A stretch of DNA of 64,000 nucleotides from Amanita rubescens (taxonomy: Eukaryota; Basidiomycota; Agaricomycetes; Agaricales; Amanitaceae): the NCBI GenBank assembly GCA_015039365.1, contig WION01000130.1, positions 62,001 through 126,000 on the forward strand, read 5' to 3'. This document shows, piece by piece, positions 1-11,769 of this stretch. Under the pieces are notes generated by a model that was not told the origin of the DNA, made no database searches, and saw nothing but the letters and a program-made list of their open reading frames with translations. Made by a program: the position numbers and the translations under genes. How positions within the stretch are numbered: position 1 is the stretch's first letter; each line of letters starts with the position of its first letter.

Positions 1-1
1 G

Positions 2-752
2 GATCCAATAAAACTCGCTGGAATCAGAGACTGGCCCCCTCCGACAACAGTTAAACAAGTACGCTCGTTTCTTGGATTTGGAAATTACTACAGACGTTTC
101 ATATCCGGATTCGCACACCTCGCACGACCCCTTCACGACTTAACGAAGAAAAACAAGATATGGGAATGGACACTAGAATGTAGAGTTGCCTTCGACTCAT
201 TAAAGGAAAGTTTCGTAACAGCACCAGTACTAAAGATGCCAGATGTCAATCAACCTTTCATACTCGAAACAGACGCATCTAAATGGGCTGTCGGAGCCGC
301 CTTAATGCAGAAAGACGAAAACGGAGACTTACACCCCTGTGGATATCTCTCACATGCACTTACGCCTACTGAACGAAACTGGCAAATCTATGACCGAGAA
401 CTCCGATTTGCCATAATTTACGCCCTCAACGAATGGAAGTACCTACTGCTTGGAGCAGAACACACACTCACTATACACTGCGATCACAAAAACTTAACCT
501 ATTACCGTGCACCACAACGTCTCACAGCTAGACAAGCAAGATGGTGGAATAATCTTTCAAGATATAATTACCAACTAATTCACGTACCCGGAGCAAAATT
601 AACCCAAGCGGACGCCTTATCCCGCCAACCTGATCACACCAATGGAGAAGATGACGAAACAATCACAATGCTCCCTGACTCATTATTCATTCAAGTCATC
701 GCCGAAGATCTCCGAGATCAAGTAAAGAACGCAACTCAAACCGATGAGTTTG
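2..752 (+). pseudogene. Gypsy-A pol, 5' part: end of reverse transcriptase and RNase H
   Basis: The frame is open from base 2 and is cut by the window edge. It starts with the conserved end of a Ty3/gypsy reverse transcriptase (FLGFGNYYRRFI), followed by the RNase H domain (ETDASKWAVGAAL, then the histidine-rich HCDHKNL stretch) and the usual ADALSR end of that domain. Together these copy the element RNA and degrade the template. At 753 the frame runs into the inserted H1 element. The same frame resumes after two insertions: bases 1-752, 3125-3147 and 6019 onward read through without a stop once H1 with one 8-bp duplicate and the Tc1 element with one TA are left out. The family call is firm. 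The fragment cannot act alone. Confidence 0.93.
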
Positions 753-3116
753 CAGTACTTTACACTCCCCCCCCAGTATGATAAGAGTCCTATAGGAATC
801 AGGGATTCCTATAGGATTCTGATAACAATCTGATAAGATTTTGAAAAATGCTAAAAATGTTCCCAAAGTAGATATTGGCATTTGTTTATGTTTGTTTGCA
901 CAAAATAAACAATATGGGCATCATTTGACAGCATTTTTTGAAGGTATGAGTTTGGAGGGGCTGTGGATGGTTGTTTGGTATTGCTTGGTGTTATTTATGC
1001 TTGCAATAAAATCTCAAAAATACTTTAAAAATGCAGAAAAATCATGTGATCTAGGGCATGTAGGGATTTGGGGACCAAATAAAGCCAAACTTGAGATATT
1101 TGCAAAATACATTTTTTCAGACAAGTCTGAGAGAATTGACAAGTAAAAATAATTAAAAATGCCAAAACTCATTTCATCAACAACATGCAAGAATTATGTC
1201 ACCATCACCATTCCATGTGCCATGACCACTTGCAAAGCCACAATGCAACACAATTCAGTCAAGGATTTCTGGTGATGTGATAGTCAGTGTAGTTTGGTCT
1301 GTTGTAGGAAGTTGAGGTTGCTGATGGTTCAATGGTAGCAGAAGTCAATCACTTGCAGTGACTTGTTCAATAGTGAGTAATTGCTTCAGAGGTCAACAGT
1401 AGTGGATGTAGTCACCTATGGGTCAAGGCCAACATGATCAACTCTACCTGCATGCCAAAAGTGGGCTCCATGTGCAGTTGCAGTGTAGAGATTGCCACTT
1501 AGTATGAATCAGATCCAGTGGTTGTGTCATGATCAATTTCCACAATGTGGCCACTGTTGTTGCTGGCAACAGTGGCCATCAATCACCTATGACATTGCAG
1601 AGAGAGTTGTCAGAGGTCATGAACAAATGTGAGAAGGTTGTGGTTATGAGGATTTGTGGCTACTATGTATGTATTGAAGTCAAGTTTCAACTAGGGGAGG
1701 ACTCAGAACTGGGAGCAGAGATGAGTTGTTGGTTATGTTGGTTATCTTGTGATCACATGGTGGTGAGTAGTTGTTAGCAGCATAATGACAACCAGCCTAC
1801 TAAACATCCACACTAAAAACATATGTATTGAACTCCATAATCAAGAGAACAATGACACACTGAATTAGTCAACCATACATATAGTAAAATGAGTAAGTAG
1901 AAAAATAAGTGGGCCTGTCCAACCAATCAGGTGTGCATAATTTGGGAGTCCATACCATAAACAGATCAGTGACTCTTTAATGGTGGCTGACATGGTAATT
2001 GTCAACTTCCACCTCTCAACAATTGTCTACAATTTAGTAAACATGCCCAGTTAAATGGGAGAAACAACTAATTTGGAGACTATGGGCCACCAAGTGGCAA
2101 ATCCAACTCAAGGACAACCAGGATTATGTGACTAGGATCAGAGCCATCACATGTTTCCTTTGCTTCTCACAGCATGGTCCACCTTGACAGGTGGTGCTTG
2201 CCACTGCAGTGGTGTTAAAGTTGTGTTAAAACATCTTGCAGGGCTTGGGTCACATAAGACTCAGCCTCATTACATTTAACCTTGGAATAACTATGTATCT
2301 CAAAGTGCACCTGAGGCTCATATTCACAAGTATAGGCTATACTATACATACCAGCAGTGTTACCAGAGGTACTAGTTTTCTCACAATTTAGGTGTCAAGT
2401 AGAAATGTGACAATGGCAATGTGGCCACTGCTAATGCTGGCTTCCACATAGCATTGTGATATATGTATGACTCAGCCTAATCACATTGATTTTTCCATAT
2501 ATTTTAAGACTTTTGAAATTTAGTCTTGTTTGGCATGTTCATTCCTGCACATTTGAGATGCCACAATTTTTTAGGCATTTTTTTGCAGATTGTTTGAGGC
2601 ATGTCACAAACATGTCACACACCCCTGTCACACATGTCCATTCTCAAACATCCTAACAAATGTGGTGAAAGAAGCTGAATATTCTCCATTTTCCACCAAA
2701 CATATAAACAAATATAAACAAACACAAATATTAGCACTACATAATTTTTGGGTATTTTTCAACATTCTTTTAGATTTTTTAAGAGGGTTTTGATGCTTTC
2801 AGCACTGTTTCTAGAGGTATTTAAACATCAGAAGTGGAGCCCACAGCACCTACCACTTTCAAATATATGTAAATATATACAAACAAGCTCAAAATAGCAA
2901 TACTACATGTCTTTCTACTGTATTTATGCATAGTCTGATTAAACTCTTATTAAACTCCCATAGGATGAGTCCTATTCACTCCTATTAAAGTCCAATAACT
3001 CCAATAGGACTCTCATTGGAATGAAGTAGGATTTCTCAGCCAAAATGGCTGACAACCATATGTATCAGAATCCTATAGGATTCCTATGGGTAAGGGGGGG
3101 GGAGTGTAATGACCTC
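753..3116 (+). mobile_element. hAT-like non-autonomous element H1, copy 1
   Basis: The element is bounded by an 8-bp duplication, TGAGTTTG, at 745-752 and 3117-3124. It begins CAGTACTTTACACTCCCC and ends with the inverted match GGGGAGTGTAATGACCTC. The shared core of the terminal repeat is TACACTCCCCCC. An 8-bp duplication and a CAG start suggest the hAT superfamily. There is no transposase; the short open frames of 101 and 82 aa look like chance. Palindromic CCTATAGGA motifs lie just inside both ends. I find no CG dinucleotide anywhere in the 2364 bp. A nearly identical copy lies inverted at 8695-11048. Confidence 0.85.
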
Positions 3117-3124
3117 TGAGTTTG

Positions 3125-3147
3125 CTGAAACCATCAGAAGATGCTTA
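3125..3147 (+). pseudogene. Gypsy-A pol sliver between two insertions
   Basis: These 23 bp are the only gypsy-A sequence between the right duplicate of H1 and the left TA of the Tc1 element. In frame with the upstream RNase H part and the downstream integrase part, they join the two halves of pol without a stop. The two insertions therefore hit the same gene only 31 bp apart, counting the duplicated 8 bp. Confidence 0.85.
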
Positions 3148-3233
3148 CAGCTGTTTTCATAATCATGCGGAAAGACGTAAATAAAAAAGTGTTGTATATG
3201 TATGTTTGTAGCACGGACCCCAGTTCTTGTCCT

Positions 3234-4283
3234 ATGCCGCCTCCCCTCTCGCGCGATCTAAAGTCCCGGATTCCAGTGCTATCTGAACGTGGCTACTCTG
3301 TGAAAAAGATATCATCTATCCTTGGTATCAAGAAGAGTGCCGTATACCAGGCTTTGCGGTACCACCGTTGCTATGGAGTATCATACAGTCCTCATACTCA
3401 GAAAGCCGGCCGCCCTCGTGTTCTCAGTGCCCAGGATGTGAAATTCATCATGTCCCTTCTCAGTCAGCGCCACACCATATATCTGGATGAGATCCAGCTT
3501 GAGCTACAGGAACGACGCCAGAAATTGGTCTCCCTTGCAACTCTTTCCCGCACCTTGCAACGGATGGGCCTCACTCACAAAACGGTTTCCGTAAATGCTC
3601 TGGAAAGAAACGACCTTCTACGCACTGCATTCATGAACAAGATTGCAGATGAAGTGCCAAATCCCGACATGCTGATGTTCATCGATGAGTCAGCACGCAA
3701 TCGCCGCACATCACAGCGAAACATGGGTTGGTCTCGGACAGGTACTCGATGTATTCAGCACCGCTGTTTCATTCGTGGCCAACGATATTCAATTCTTCCT
3801 GTCTTGACGCTGGATGGCATCATAACGTATGATGTTGTACCTGGATTGGTGAATTCAGCTCGATTTGTGCAGTTTCTCCGTGAACTACTCGTAATTATGG
3901 GTATTCCTTCCATTAGCAATGTCTGACCATTGTATTAGGTACCATTGACGAACCCATATCCCGGGCCACGTAGCGTATTGGTTCTGGATAACTGTAACAT
4001 ACACCATACTGAGGATGTGCGAGCACTAATTGAGGATGAAGCTCGTAAGTACCTTTTTATCATACACGTAGTGTGCTAGCTGACTCGTAAAGAATGTCGG
4101 TTGATATTTCTACCTCCTTACTCGCCCGATTTAAACCCCATTGAACAAGGCTTCTCGACCATCAAAGCATACTTACGCCGTCATTGGAATAACGACTCAT
4201 TATCATTACTGGATCATGCTTGTCAAAGTATTACTCCGGAGTATGCAGCAGGTTACTTTCGCGCATCCGGTTATATTGTCTAA
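3234..4283 (+). CDS. Tc1/mariner-like DDE transposase, three exons
   Basis: Exons 3234-3890, 3939-4044 and 4093-4283 are separated by two 48-nt introns with GT-AG ends. The joined frame is open and gives about 317 aa, close to the usual length. The protein would cut and rejoin the element ends at TA. The N-terminal third has a helix-turn-helix (GYSVKKISSILGIKKSAVY) and a GRPR-like linker (AGRPRVLS), which bind the terminal repeats. The catalytic residues are D in MLMFIDES, D in VLVLDNCNIHH and E in SPDLNPIE, spaced by about 35 residues. Earlier in-frame ATGs exist, but they lie outside the element or inside its terminal repeat, so the ATG at 3234 is preferred. No disabling change is seen, so it may still code for active enzyme. 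Confidence 0.88.
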
Positions 4284-4339
4284 CGTTTGTCACATACTAT
4301 TTCTATTGTAATCGTGGTTTTACAGTCTTTGGTACACTT

Positions 4340-5903
4340 TCAATCATCATCAGACCCTTCAAACACCGGAAGGTAACCAGGCGGAACAGGAATTACAGCA
4401 TCATGTTCGTAAGAATGGTAATGCCATGTAAAGTCTCCTTCGTTGTTGGTAAAGTTACCTGACACAAGCCGCGAGCCCCACAAGATCGATTTCCCACCAT
4501 CATGATAATGCTTTTCGAACCGAACCCGTTTGTTGGGTGGGGTACGGTTGATGGCATCCGAGTCCTCAGTGATGCTTGATGGATGTTTGCGTTTTGCATC
4601 TGTACTGTTCCACCATTTCGGTGCATTGTCTTGAAGGCGAATTGCATCGCCTGGTGTAATACCCAGATCAGTTAGAGCATCGTGACCAACACGGTGAAGA
4701 ATGTCAGGACCATAGCCTTTCAGACGGAGCCTAGCTTCATAGTTGGGCGCATTAGCAACCCCAAGCTTGGTCTGAGCAAACTCCAGGAAGTGCGTCAGCT
4801 TTGATGGAGTGTTGGTAGGTGGCGAAACAGTTTTGTCAGGCGTTGCCGAGATGACAGATCCATGCTTGGGAGTTGTTGGTGTTGGCTGAGTTGGAGCAAG
4901 AATGCCGCCAGCAAAATACGAGAGAATGTTTGAGAGGTGTGCAATGTCAGATGGCCCACTGCCTGAGCTACTAGTAGATGTTGACATGCTTGACATGGAG
5001 CGTGAGCGCAGTGAAGGCTTGCGGTTCACCATATCAAATGTCGCTGTTTGAGGCGGTTCAGATGCGGTTACCTTCCCATCATACTGTGAAATGATAAAGA
5101 TTGTCAACACATTGAGTTGGTTATATGTGATACGTACCATTGCCCGAGCCCACTCCTTCATCATAAACGGCGTCAATGGAACAAGCTCCCCACTAGAAGA
5201 GTCAATGTATGCGAATCCCGAGCCATGGTCATTCGCATATTTTGTTTCAAGAATTTTTCGCAAGCGAGCCAGTTCGGCATCAATTCTGGTAAGGCCGGTG
5301 TTGTTGTCGTCATCAGTAGCCTCATCTTGCGAATCCTCGTTATCGCCATCATCAGATTCAGTCATTCCCTTCTTCTACATGGCTTGGATTCAATATATAT
5401 GCGTTCAATACCGTAATTGATTACCTTGGTCTTCTTTGACCTGAGTGCGGTGACAGCATCGTTCTTCCTTGCTGTAACGGTGATGCCCTTCATTGATTTC
5501 CGCTCAAGAATTTGCTTGACAACCTCCTCATATTCAGAGAATCAATCTACATCACAAGCATCCGAGACTCTAGCTCACAGTTATGAGCGCATATACTCAG
5601 CTAAATTGAATGATATACAACTCACTTTGCAGGGGGAACATGGAACTTGCAACTGAATACAAGGGTATCTGTAGCATCCACTTTGGTGTTGACATCATGC
5701 TTCTTGAGGATTGTATTGAGGAACAGCGCATAGTTGTCTCTGGTAGCGGCAAAAACGAAGTCAAAAGTTTTGACCCTCGTTTCTTGCTTTGTAATGGGCT
5801 TCTTCTTGCCCTGAGCAGGATGTAGTTGCTGTACAATGAGTTTGGATGTGACCGAGATAGCAGACTCAGAGTTGTCGCCTTCAGGTTCACCAGTGGGAGC
5901 CAT
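4340..5903 (-). CDS. Second gene of the Tc1 element, with a SAM-like region
   Basis: Read on the minus strand from the ATG at 5903. A first block (5903-5626) ends at a GTGAGT donor. A second block ends at 5425 with a GTAATC donor, and the last block runs from 5374 to the stop at 4340. A further 54-nt stretch near 5140-5086 has GTACGT and TTTCACAG borders and keeps the frame, so it may be an intron too. The join between blocks one and two does not keep frame at the obvious acceptor, so that junction is unresolved or broken. The product is acidic and serine-rich, with a segment of about 65 residues (around LRLKGYGPDILHRVG and DLGITPGDAIRL) that resembles a sterile alpha motif, a protein-contact domain. 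Its role in transposition is unknown. A passenger gene is the alternative. Confidence 0.6.
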
Positions 5904-6018
5904 GGGGAAGGATATGCAACGTCAAAACGCCGAATCAGTTATGGGGTCTGTGCTACAAACATACATATACAACGCTTTTTTATTTACGTCTTTCCGCACG
6001 ATTATGAAAACAGCTGTA

Positions 6019-7392
6019 AAAGAGAAAGGACTAGCGCCCCTCCGCACAGCAATCACCGATTGGACCGAAGATGACGGAATTATCCTATTCAAAAATAAGG
6101 CATACGTCCCAATGGACTCCGATCTTCGCCGATCTATTATTAAAGAATACCATGAAGCACCGAGTGCAGGACACCCTGGATTCTTCAAAACACTTAGCTT
6201 ACTAAGGGAACACTATTGGTGGCCTAGAATGACAACACTTGTCAAAAGTTTTATCGACGGATGTCTTACCTGTCAACAGATGAAACCTAATACACACCCC
6301 ACCGCCGCACCCCTAATGCCGATTAAATCCCATGCACACCGACCATTTCAACAGATTACTATGGATTTCATCACCGACCTACCGCCTAGCGACGGTTTTG
6401 ATTCTATCTTTGTCGTGGTCGACCAAGGACTTTCAAAGGGAGTAATTCTATGTCCCTGTAATAAAACTATTACATCAGCCGAAACCGCCGACCTCTACAT
6501 CAAAGAAGTCTTCAAGAACTTCGGATTACCAGATATCATGATATCTGACAGAGGACCGCAATTCGCAGCAAAAGTCTTCAAAGGGATAACTAGCGCACTT
6601 CAGATCAAACACAAGATGAGCACCGCCTTTCACCCTCAAACAGATGGACAAACGGAACGCTATAACACCGTACTTGAAGTATACCTCCGCATATTCTGCG
6701 CTTATGAACCAGACAAATGGAATAAGATACTTCCTATCGCGCAATTCGCTCATAATTCTAGAACGCATGAAGAACTGAAACAATCACCGTTCTATCTCAT
6801 GTATGGATCTAACCCTGTGGCACTACCCCAGGTTACAGAACAATCAGCTACCCCTGTAGCAGACGAACGCATCAGACTCCTGATCAAAGCAAGAGAAGAA
6901 GCTCTGGCAGCACACGACCTTGCATGCCTCAAAATGGCACAACGAACAATGAAACACTCTAAACCATTCAAAGAAGGAGAAAAGGTTTGGCTAGATTCAA
7001 AAAACCTACGCATTCCTTATCAATCACGTAAACTCGCACCTAAACGAGAAGGACCCTTCAAGATAAAGAAAGTCTTAGGACCTGTCACCTATCAATTAGA
7101 CTTACCAAAGCAATGGAAGATACACAGCATTTTCCACGCATGTCTACTGTCACCATTCAAAGAAACAGAATTCCATGGACCTAACGACACACGTCCACCA
7201 CCCGATCTGATTGAAGGATCAGAAGAATACGAAATAGAAGCTATTCTCACACACCGAAAGATCGGACGCCAATTACAGTTTCTCGTCAAATGGAAAGGCT
7301 ATGATACAAGCGAAAACACTTGGGAACCCCAAAGGAACTTGTCAAACGCCGAGGATATCCTTGACGAATATAAGAAACGTAGGAAACTCTGA
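6019..7392 (+). pseudogene. Gypsy-A pol, 3' part: integrase and chromodomain
   Basis: This continues the RNase H frame after the two insertions. It contains the zinc-binding HHCC region (AGHPGFF, then CLTCQQ) and the integrase core, with D in TMDFITDLPP, D in ISDRGPQF and E in QTDGQTERYN. The GPF-like module follows (REGPFKIKKVLGPVTYQL), and a chromodomain with LVKWKGYDTSENTWEP closes the frame. The chromodomain places it among chromoviruses, whose integrase is thought to target modified histones. The frame ends at TGA 7390-7392, and another open stretch begins directly after it. No internal damage is visible here; the gene is broken only by the two insertions. Confidence 0.93.
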
Positions 7393-8694
7393 ATGAACAA
7401 AGATTATACCTACAACACCCAGAAACTGCCCATGAATCATGGAATCAACAAGAACCTCACCTACAATCTCGCCAACAACGACGAGAGCACCATCACCGGA
7501 ACCGCCGATATACTCAGTCTTTACCCAGACAACGACGACAACACCACCACCACCGTCGAATCCCCCGATTCATCCAATAATCAGAATGCTAGCAGAAGGA
7601 CAACGATCACCGAACCCAATAGGCCACGTCTCGTTCCTTATCACAGCGCTTCAGATTCTGACAAAGAGAATCGACCTGATGATTCACCCAGAACAAGCCG
7701 AGCTACGAGTCCTCACGATACCACAGAAGATCAGGGTAACGGAAGACATAATGAAGATACAAGGAGAGCTAGGAAAATACTTGATAACATGCGAAAGGTA
7801 TATCACAACCCCGACTCTTTTGCCGAATTCGACAAGGAATCAACTGGCGATCTTCGCGACAGAAGCGATGATAACAACCCAACTAGCCCTCACAGTCGTC
7901 GAATCATGGCAGACATCACTCCCCTTGAACCTCAGACGATCTTTACGACATTCGCAGACTATCACAGCTCAGCTCTTATGCGAAAGACTATTGACGACAT
8001 TAAAAGACTTTCCGGCCTGTCAATCAATTCTCAGGAACTGGAACGACTTACCAGACTCTGGCGCATTCTCTCAGACGCAAGACTCGCCAAGGCAATCATC
8101 GTCAACGCTCGAGAATGATACAACTATCACTGTGCAGATCTTATAGAAATCTGGACCAACTTAGATCGTATGGAATGGCACGCCAAACTCTCCCATGGAT
8201 GCACCATTCACCAATTCGGAATCGACCTCTTACGCCGAATCCTCACTGCTGACGTAGAACGCTTCTACGAACAAGCCATCTTAGACGTCAGGAATGAAAT
8301 ACACCCTCCATTCATCCTTAATGACGACCCCAACGATCTGGTTGCTATCCATCACAGCTTTGACGCTCATAGGATCGCACCAGATGCACAGCATATCTTG
8401 GAACTCACAAACAGAACCGAAATCGGAGCAATCGCCTTAGCCGATCTGGCAGATTGAATCAAGGAGATCGCCGAATCCTCTAGACGGACTACCGCATGGA
8501 CAGAAGATCTGTTTACCAAAGGAGCTAAACCGCAGCAACTCTCTCACAATGCTTATGAAGAAGTTGCCCATGTCATGATGGAATTAGATCTCCATCAGAA
8601 TCTTATACCTTCTACGCCTGTCGCCCAGACCGCTGAAAGATTTAAGAACCTTGGACGCTCACTCATTCCCCAGCACAACCTTTATCGATTATGG
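7393..8694 (+). pseudogene. Third open frame of gypsy A, after integrase
   Basis: In the same frame as pol, and starting with ATG right after its stop, an open stretch runs for about 430 codons to the H1 insertion at 8695. It is broken only by TGA at 8116-8118 and 8455-8457, both of which would be arginine as CGA. The first third is rich in S, T, D and N; the rest looks helical. A second frame is also open from 7439 to 8146 (235 aa), so which one is coding is unclear. I recognise no family and see no membrane segment. Its position is where envelope-like frames sit in some gypsy elements, but nothing in it looks like an envelope protein. Confidence 0.5.
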
Positions 8695-11048
8695 GAGGTC
8701 ATTACACTCCCCCCCCCTTACCCATAGGAATCCTATAGGATTCTGATACATATGGTTGTCAGCCATTTTGGCTGAGAAATCCTACTTCATTCCAATGAGA
8801 GTCCTATTGGAGTTATTGGACTTTAATAGGAGTGAATAGGACTCATCCTATGGGAGTTTAATAAGAGTTTAATCAGACTATGCATAAATACAGTAGAAAG
8901 ACATGTAGTATTGCTATTTTGAGCTTGTTTGTATATATTTACATATATTTGAAAGTGGTAGGTGCTGTGGGCTCCACTTCTGATGTTTAAATACCTCTAG
9001 AAACAGTGCTGAAAGCACCAAAACCCTCTTAAAAAATCTAAAAAAATGTTGAAAAATACCCAAAAATTATGTAGTGCTAATATTTGTATTTGTTTATATG
9101 TTTGGTGGAAAATGGACAATATTCAGCTTCTTTCACCACATTTGTTAGGATGTTTGAGAATGGACATGTGTGACAGGGGTGTGTGACATGTTTGTGACAT
9201 GCCTCAAACAATCTGCAAAAAAATGCCTAAAAAATTGTGGCATCTCAAATGTGCAGGAATGAACATGCCAAACAAGACTAAATTTCAAAAGTCTTAAAAT
9301 ATATGGAAAAATCAATGTGATTAGGCTGAGTCATACATATATCACAATGCTATGTGGAAGCCAGCATTAGCAGTGGCCACATTGCCATTGTCACATTTCT
9401 ACTTGACACCTAAATTGTGAGAAAACTAGTACCTCTGGTAACACTGCTGGTATGTATAGTATAGCCTATACTTGTGAATATGAGCCTCAGGTGCACTTTG
9501 AGATACATAGTTATTCCAAGGTTAAATGTAATGAGGCTGAGTCTTATGTGACCCAAGCCCTGCAAGATGTTTTAACACAACTTTAACACCACTGCAGTGG
9601 CAAGCACCACCTGTCAAGGTGGACCATGCTGTGAGAAGCAAAGGAAACATGTGATGGCTCTGATCCTAGTCACATAATCCTGGTTGTCCTTGAGTTGGAT
9701 TTGCCACTTGGTGGCCCATAGTCTCCAAATTAGTTGTTTCTCCCATTTAACTGGGCATGTTTACTAAATTGTAGACAATTGTTGAGAGGTGGAAGTTGAC
9801 AATTACCATGTCAGCCACCATTAAAGAGTCACTGATCTGTTTATGGTATGGACTCCCAAATTATGCACACCTGATTGGTTGGACAGGCCCACTTATTTTT
9901 CTACTTACTCATTTTACTATATGTATGGTTGACTAATTCAGTGTGTCATTGTTCTCTTGATTATGGAGTTCAATACATATGTTTTTAGTGTGGATGTTTA
10001 GTAGGCTGGTTGTCATTATGCTGCTAACAACTACTCACCACCATGTGATCACAAGATAACCAACATAACCAACAACTCATCTCTGCTCCCAGTTCTGAGT
10101 CCTCCCCTAGTTGAAACTTGACTTCAATACATACATAGTAGCCACAAATCCTCATAACCACAACCTTCTCACATTTGTTCATGACCTCTGACAACTCTCT
10201 CTGCAATGTCATAGGTGATTGATGGCCACTGTTGCCAGCAACAACAGTGGCCACATTGTGGAAATTGATCATGACACAACCACTGGATCTGATTCATACT
10301 AAGTGGCAATCTCTACACTGCAACTGCACATGGAGCCCACTTTTGGCATGCAGGTAGAGTTGATCATGTTGGCCTTGACCCATAGGTGACTACATCCACT
10401 ACTGTTGACCTCTGAAGCAATTACTCACTATTGAACAAGTCACTGCAAGTGATTGACTTCTGCTACCATTGAACCATCAGCAACCTCAACTTCCTACAAC
10501 AGACCAAACTACACTGACTATCACATCACCAGAAATCCTTGACTGAATTGTGTTGCATTGTGGCTTTGCAAGTGGTCATGGCACATGGAATGGTGATGGT
10601 GACATAATTCTTGCATGTTGTTGATGAAATGAGTTTTGGCATTTTTAATTATTTTTACTTGTCAATTCTCTCAGACTTGTCTGAAAAAATGTATTTTGCA
10701 AATATCTCAAGTTTGGCTTTATTTGGTCCCCAAATCCCTACATGCCCTAGATCACATGATTTTTCTGCATTTTTAAAGTATTTTTGAGATTTTATTGCAA
10801 GCATAAATAACACCAAGCAATACCAAACAACCATCCACAGCCCCTCCAAACTCATACCTTCAAAAAATGCTGTCAAATGATGCCCATATTGTTTATTTTG
10901 TGCAAACAAACATAAACAAATGCCAATATCTACTTTGGGAACATTTTTAGCATTTTTCAAAATCTTATCAGATTGTTATCAGAATCCTATAGGAATCCCT
11001 GATTCCTATAGGACTCTTATCATACTGGGGGGGGAGTGTAAAGTACTG
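8695..11048 (-). mobile_element. hAT-like element H1, copy 2 (inverted)
   Basis: This is a near-identical copy of 753-3116 in reverse orientation. It starts GAGGTCATTACACTCC and ends GGAGTGTAAAGTACTG. The two spurious frames of 101 and 82 aa are the same in both copies, which shows how little they differ. The 8 bp on its left (GATTATGG) and right (AATTTGTC) do not match, so this copy has no target duplication. One flank was probably changed by deletion or recombination. The sequence to the right is not recognisable gypsy A. Confidence 0.85.
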
Positions 11049-11524
11049 AATTTGTCTCATTTTCAAAAAGAAATTCACATATAGCTATGTTGAATTACAA
11101 TGAAAATTTCTAGCTAGTAGTATATAGAGAATCTCAATTTTGGGGAGCTGAAATCGCCATTTTCTCATTTTACTTCTGCATCAGTAAATGCCAACTCGTG
11201 ACTTGGCAAATATGATCAAATAGTATTGTGCCAAAAACTGTTCATCCACCAACGCTCTGCATGCATAAGGTGCTGCACGGTGCCTTTGCCTTAGCTTCAA
11301 TTGCTGGGTGAATCCTAGCACCGCTGCTCGCCTGTTTGCATGGATAAGAACCCCACTTCAGCCCTGTTCATCTCATTTGCTCTCTCACATCTCAGCGCTA
11401 GATCTCAGATTCTCAGCCTTCACCTCTGCCTTGTGCTTGCATCCCCAGCACCCACCCACTCTCTTGCACACCCAGTCTCAATCCCGGATATTCTCTCTGC
11501 CAGGCTTGTCATCACACTCACACC
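11049..11524. other. Stretch without recognisable gene
   Basis: These 476 bp lie between H1 copy 2 and the copia-minus remnant. The left half is AT-rich and the right half pyrimidine-rich. Open frames of 88 and 62 aa here show no known motif. I see no repeat boundary that explains the segment. Confidence 0.5.
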
Positions 11525-11769
11525 ATGATCACAACTTGGACATGGGACTTCAGTGTACACTTCCTGTCTCTTAAACATTTCTAGTTCAACCTGGCATGCC
11601 TTCTTCCAATCATCCACATCTTTCCAGGACATTGCATCCTTGTAGGTGAGTGGATCTCCTAGTATTGCACTGTTAGCTGACTTGTCTGTCACAGGTGTGA
11701 TACCATCACAGTTGTTATCTCCTGCATCATCCTCTATGCTCTCTTTCATTGTTCCTCCTTCCTCTCTGC
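11525..11769 (-). pseudogene. Copia-minus pol remnant: start of reverse transcriptase
   Basis: Read on the minus strand, this encodes an acidic linker followed by DPLTYKDAMSWKDVDDWKKA and the start of a Ty1/copia reverse transcriptase (VELEMFKRQEVYTEV). It stops matching near 11525. It is the left-hand end of an old copia element whose other pieces lie at 12715-12786, 32214-32326, 32835-32969, 37862-38058 and 38435 onward, split by later insertions. Joining across the MITE keeps the frame. Confidence 0.75.

Larger units (their letters stand above)
3148..6016 (+). mobile_element. Tc1/mariner element with 74-bp terminal inverted repeats
   Basis: The terminal repeats at 3148-3221 and 5943-6016 begin CAGCTGTTTTCATAATC and match over 74 bp with three differences. 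The flanks are TA at 3146-3147 and 6017-6018, the target duplication of this superfamily. The element holds a DDE transposase on the plus strand and a second multi-exon gene on the minus strand, arranged convergently. All three repeat differences are CpG against TpG or CpA. It is inserted in gypsy-A pol. Confidence 0.92.

Noticed and set aside
841..1146. 101-aa frame, identical in both H1 copies (also 10655-10960)
   Set aside because: Identity follows from recent duplication. The composition is that of AT-rich non-coding DNA and there is no motif.
1529..1777. 82-aa frame repeated at 10024-10272
   Set aside because: Same reason; no motif and no splice context.
7393..8694. Envelope-like protein in gypsy A or B third frames
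   Set aside because: No signal peptide, no membrane segment and no cysteine pattern.
11308..11574. 88-aa frame
   Set aside because: Composition is pyrimidine-run derived and it overlaps the copia-minus remnant on the other strand.
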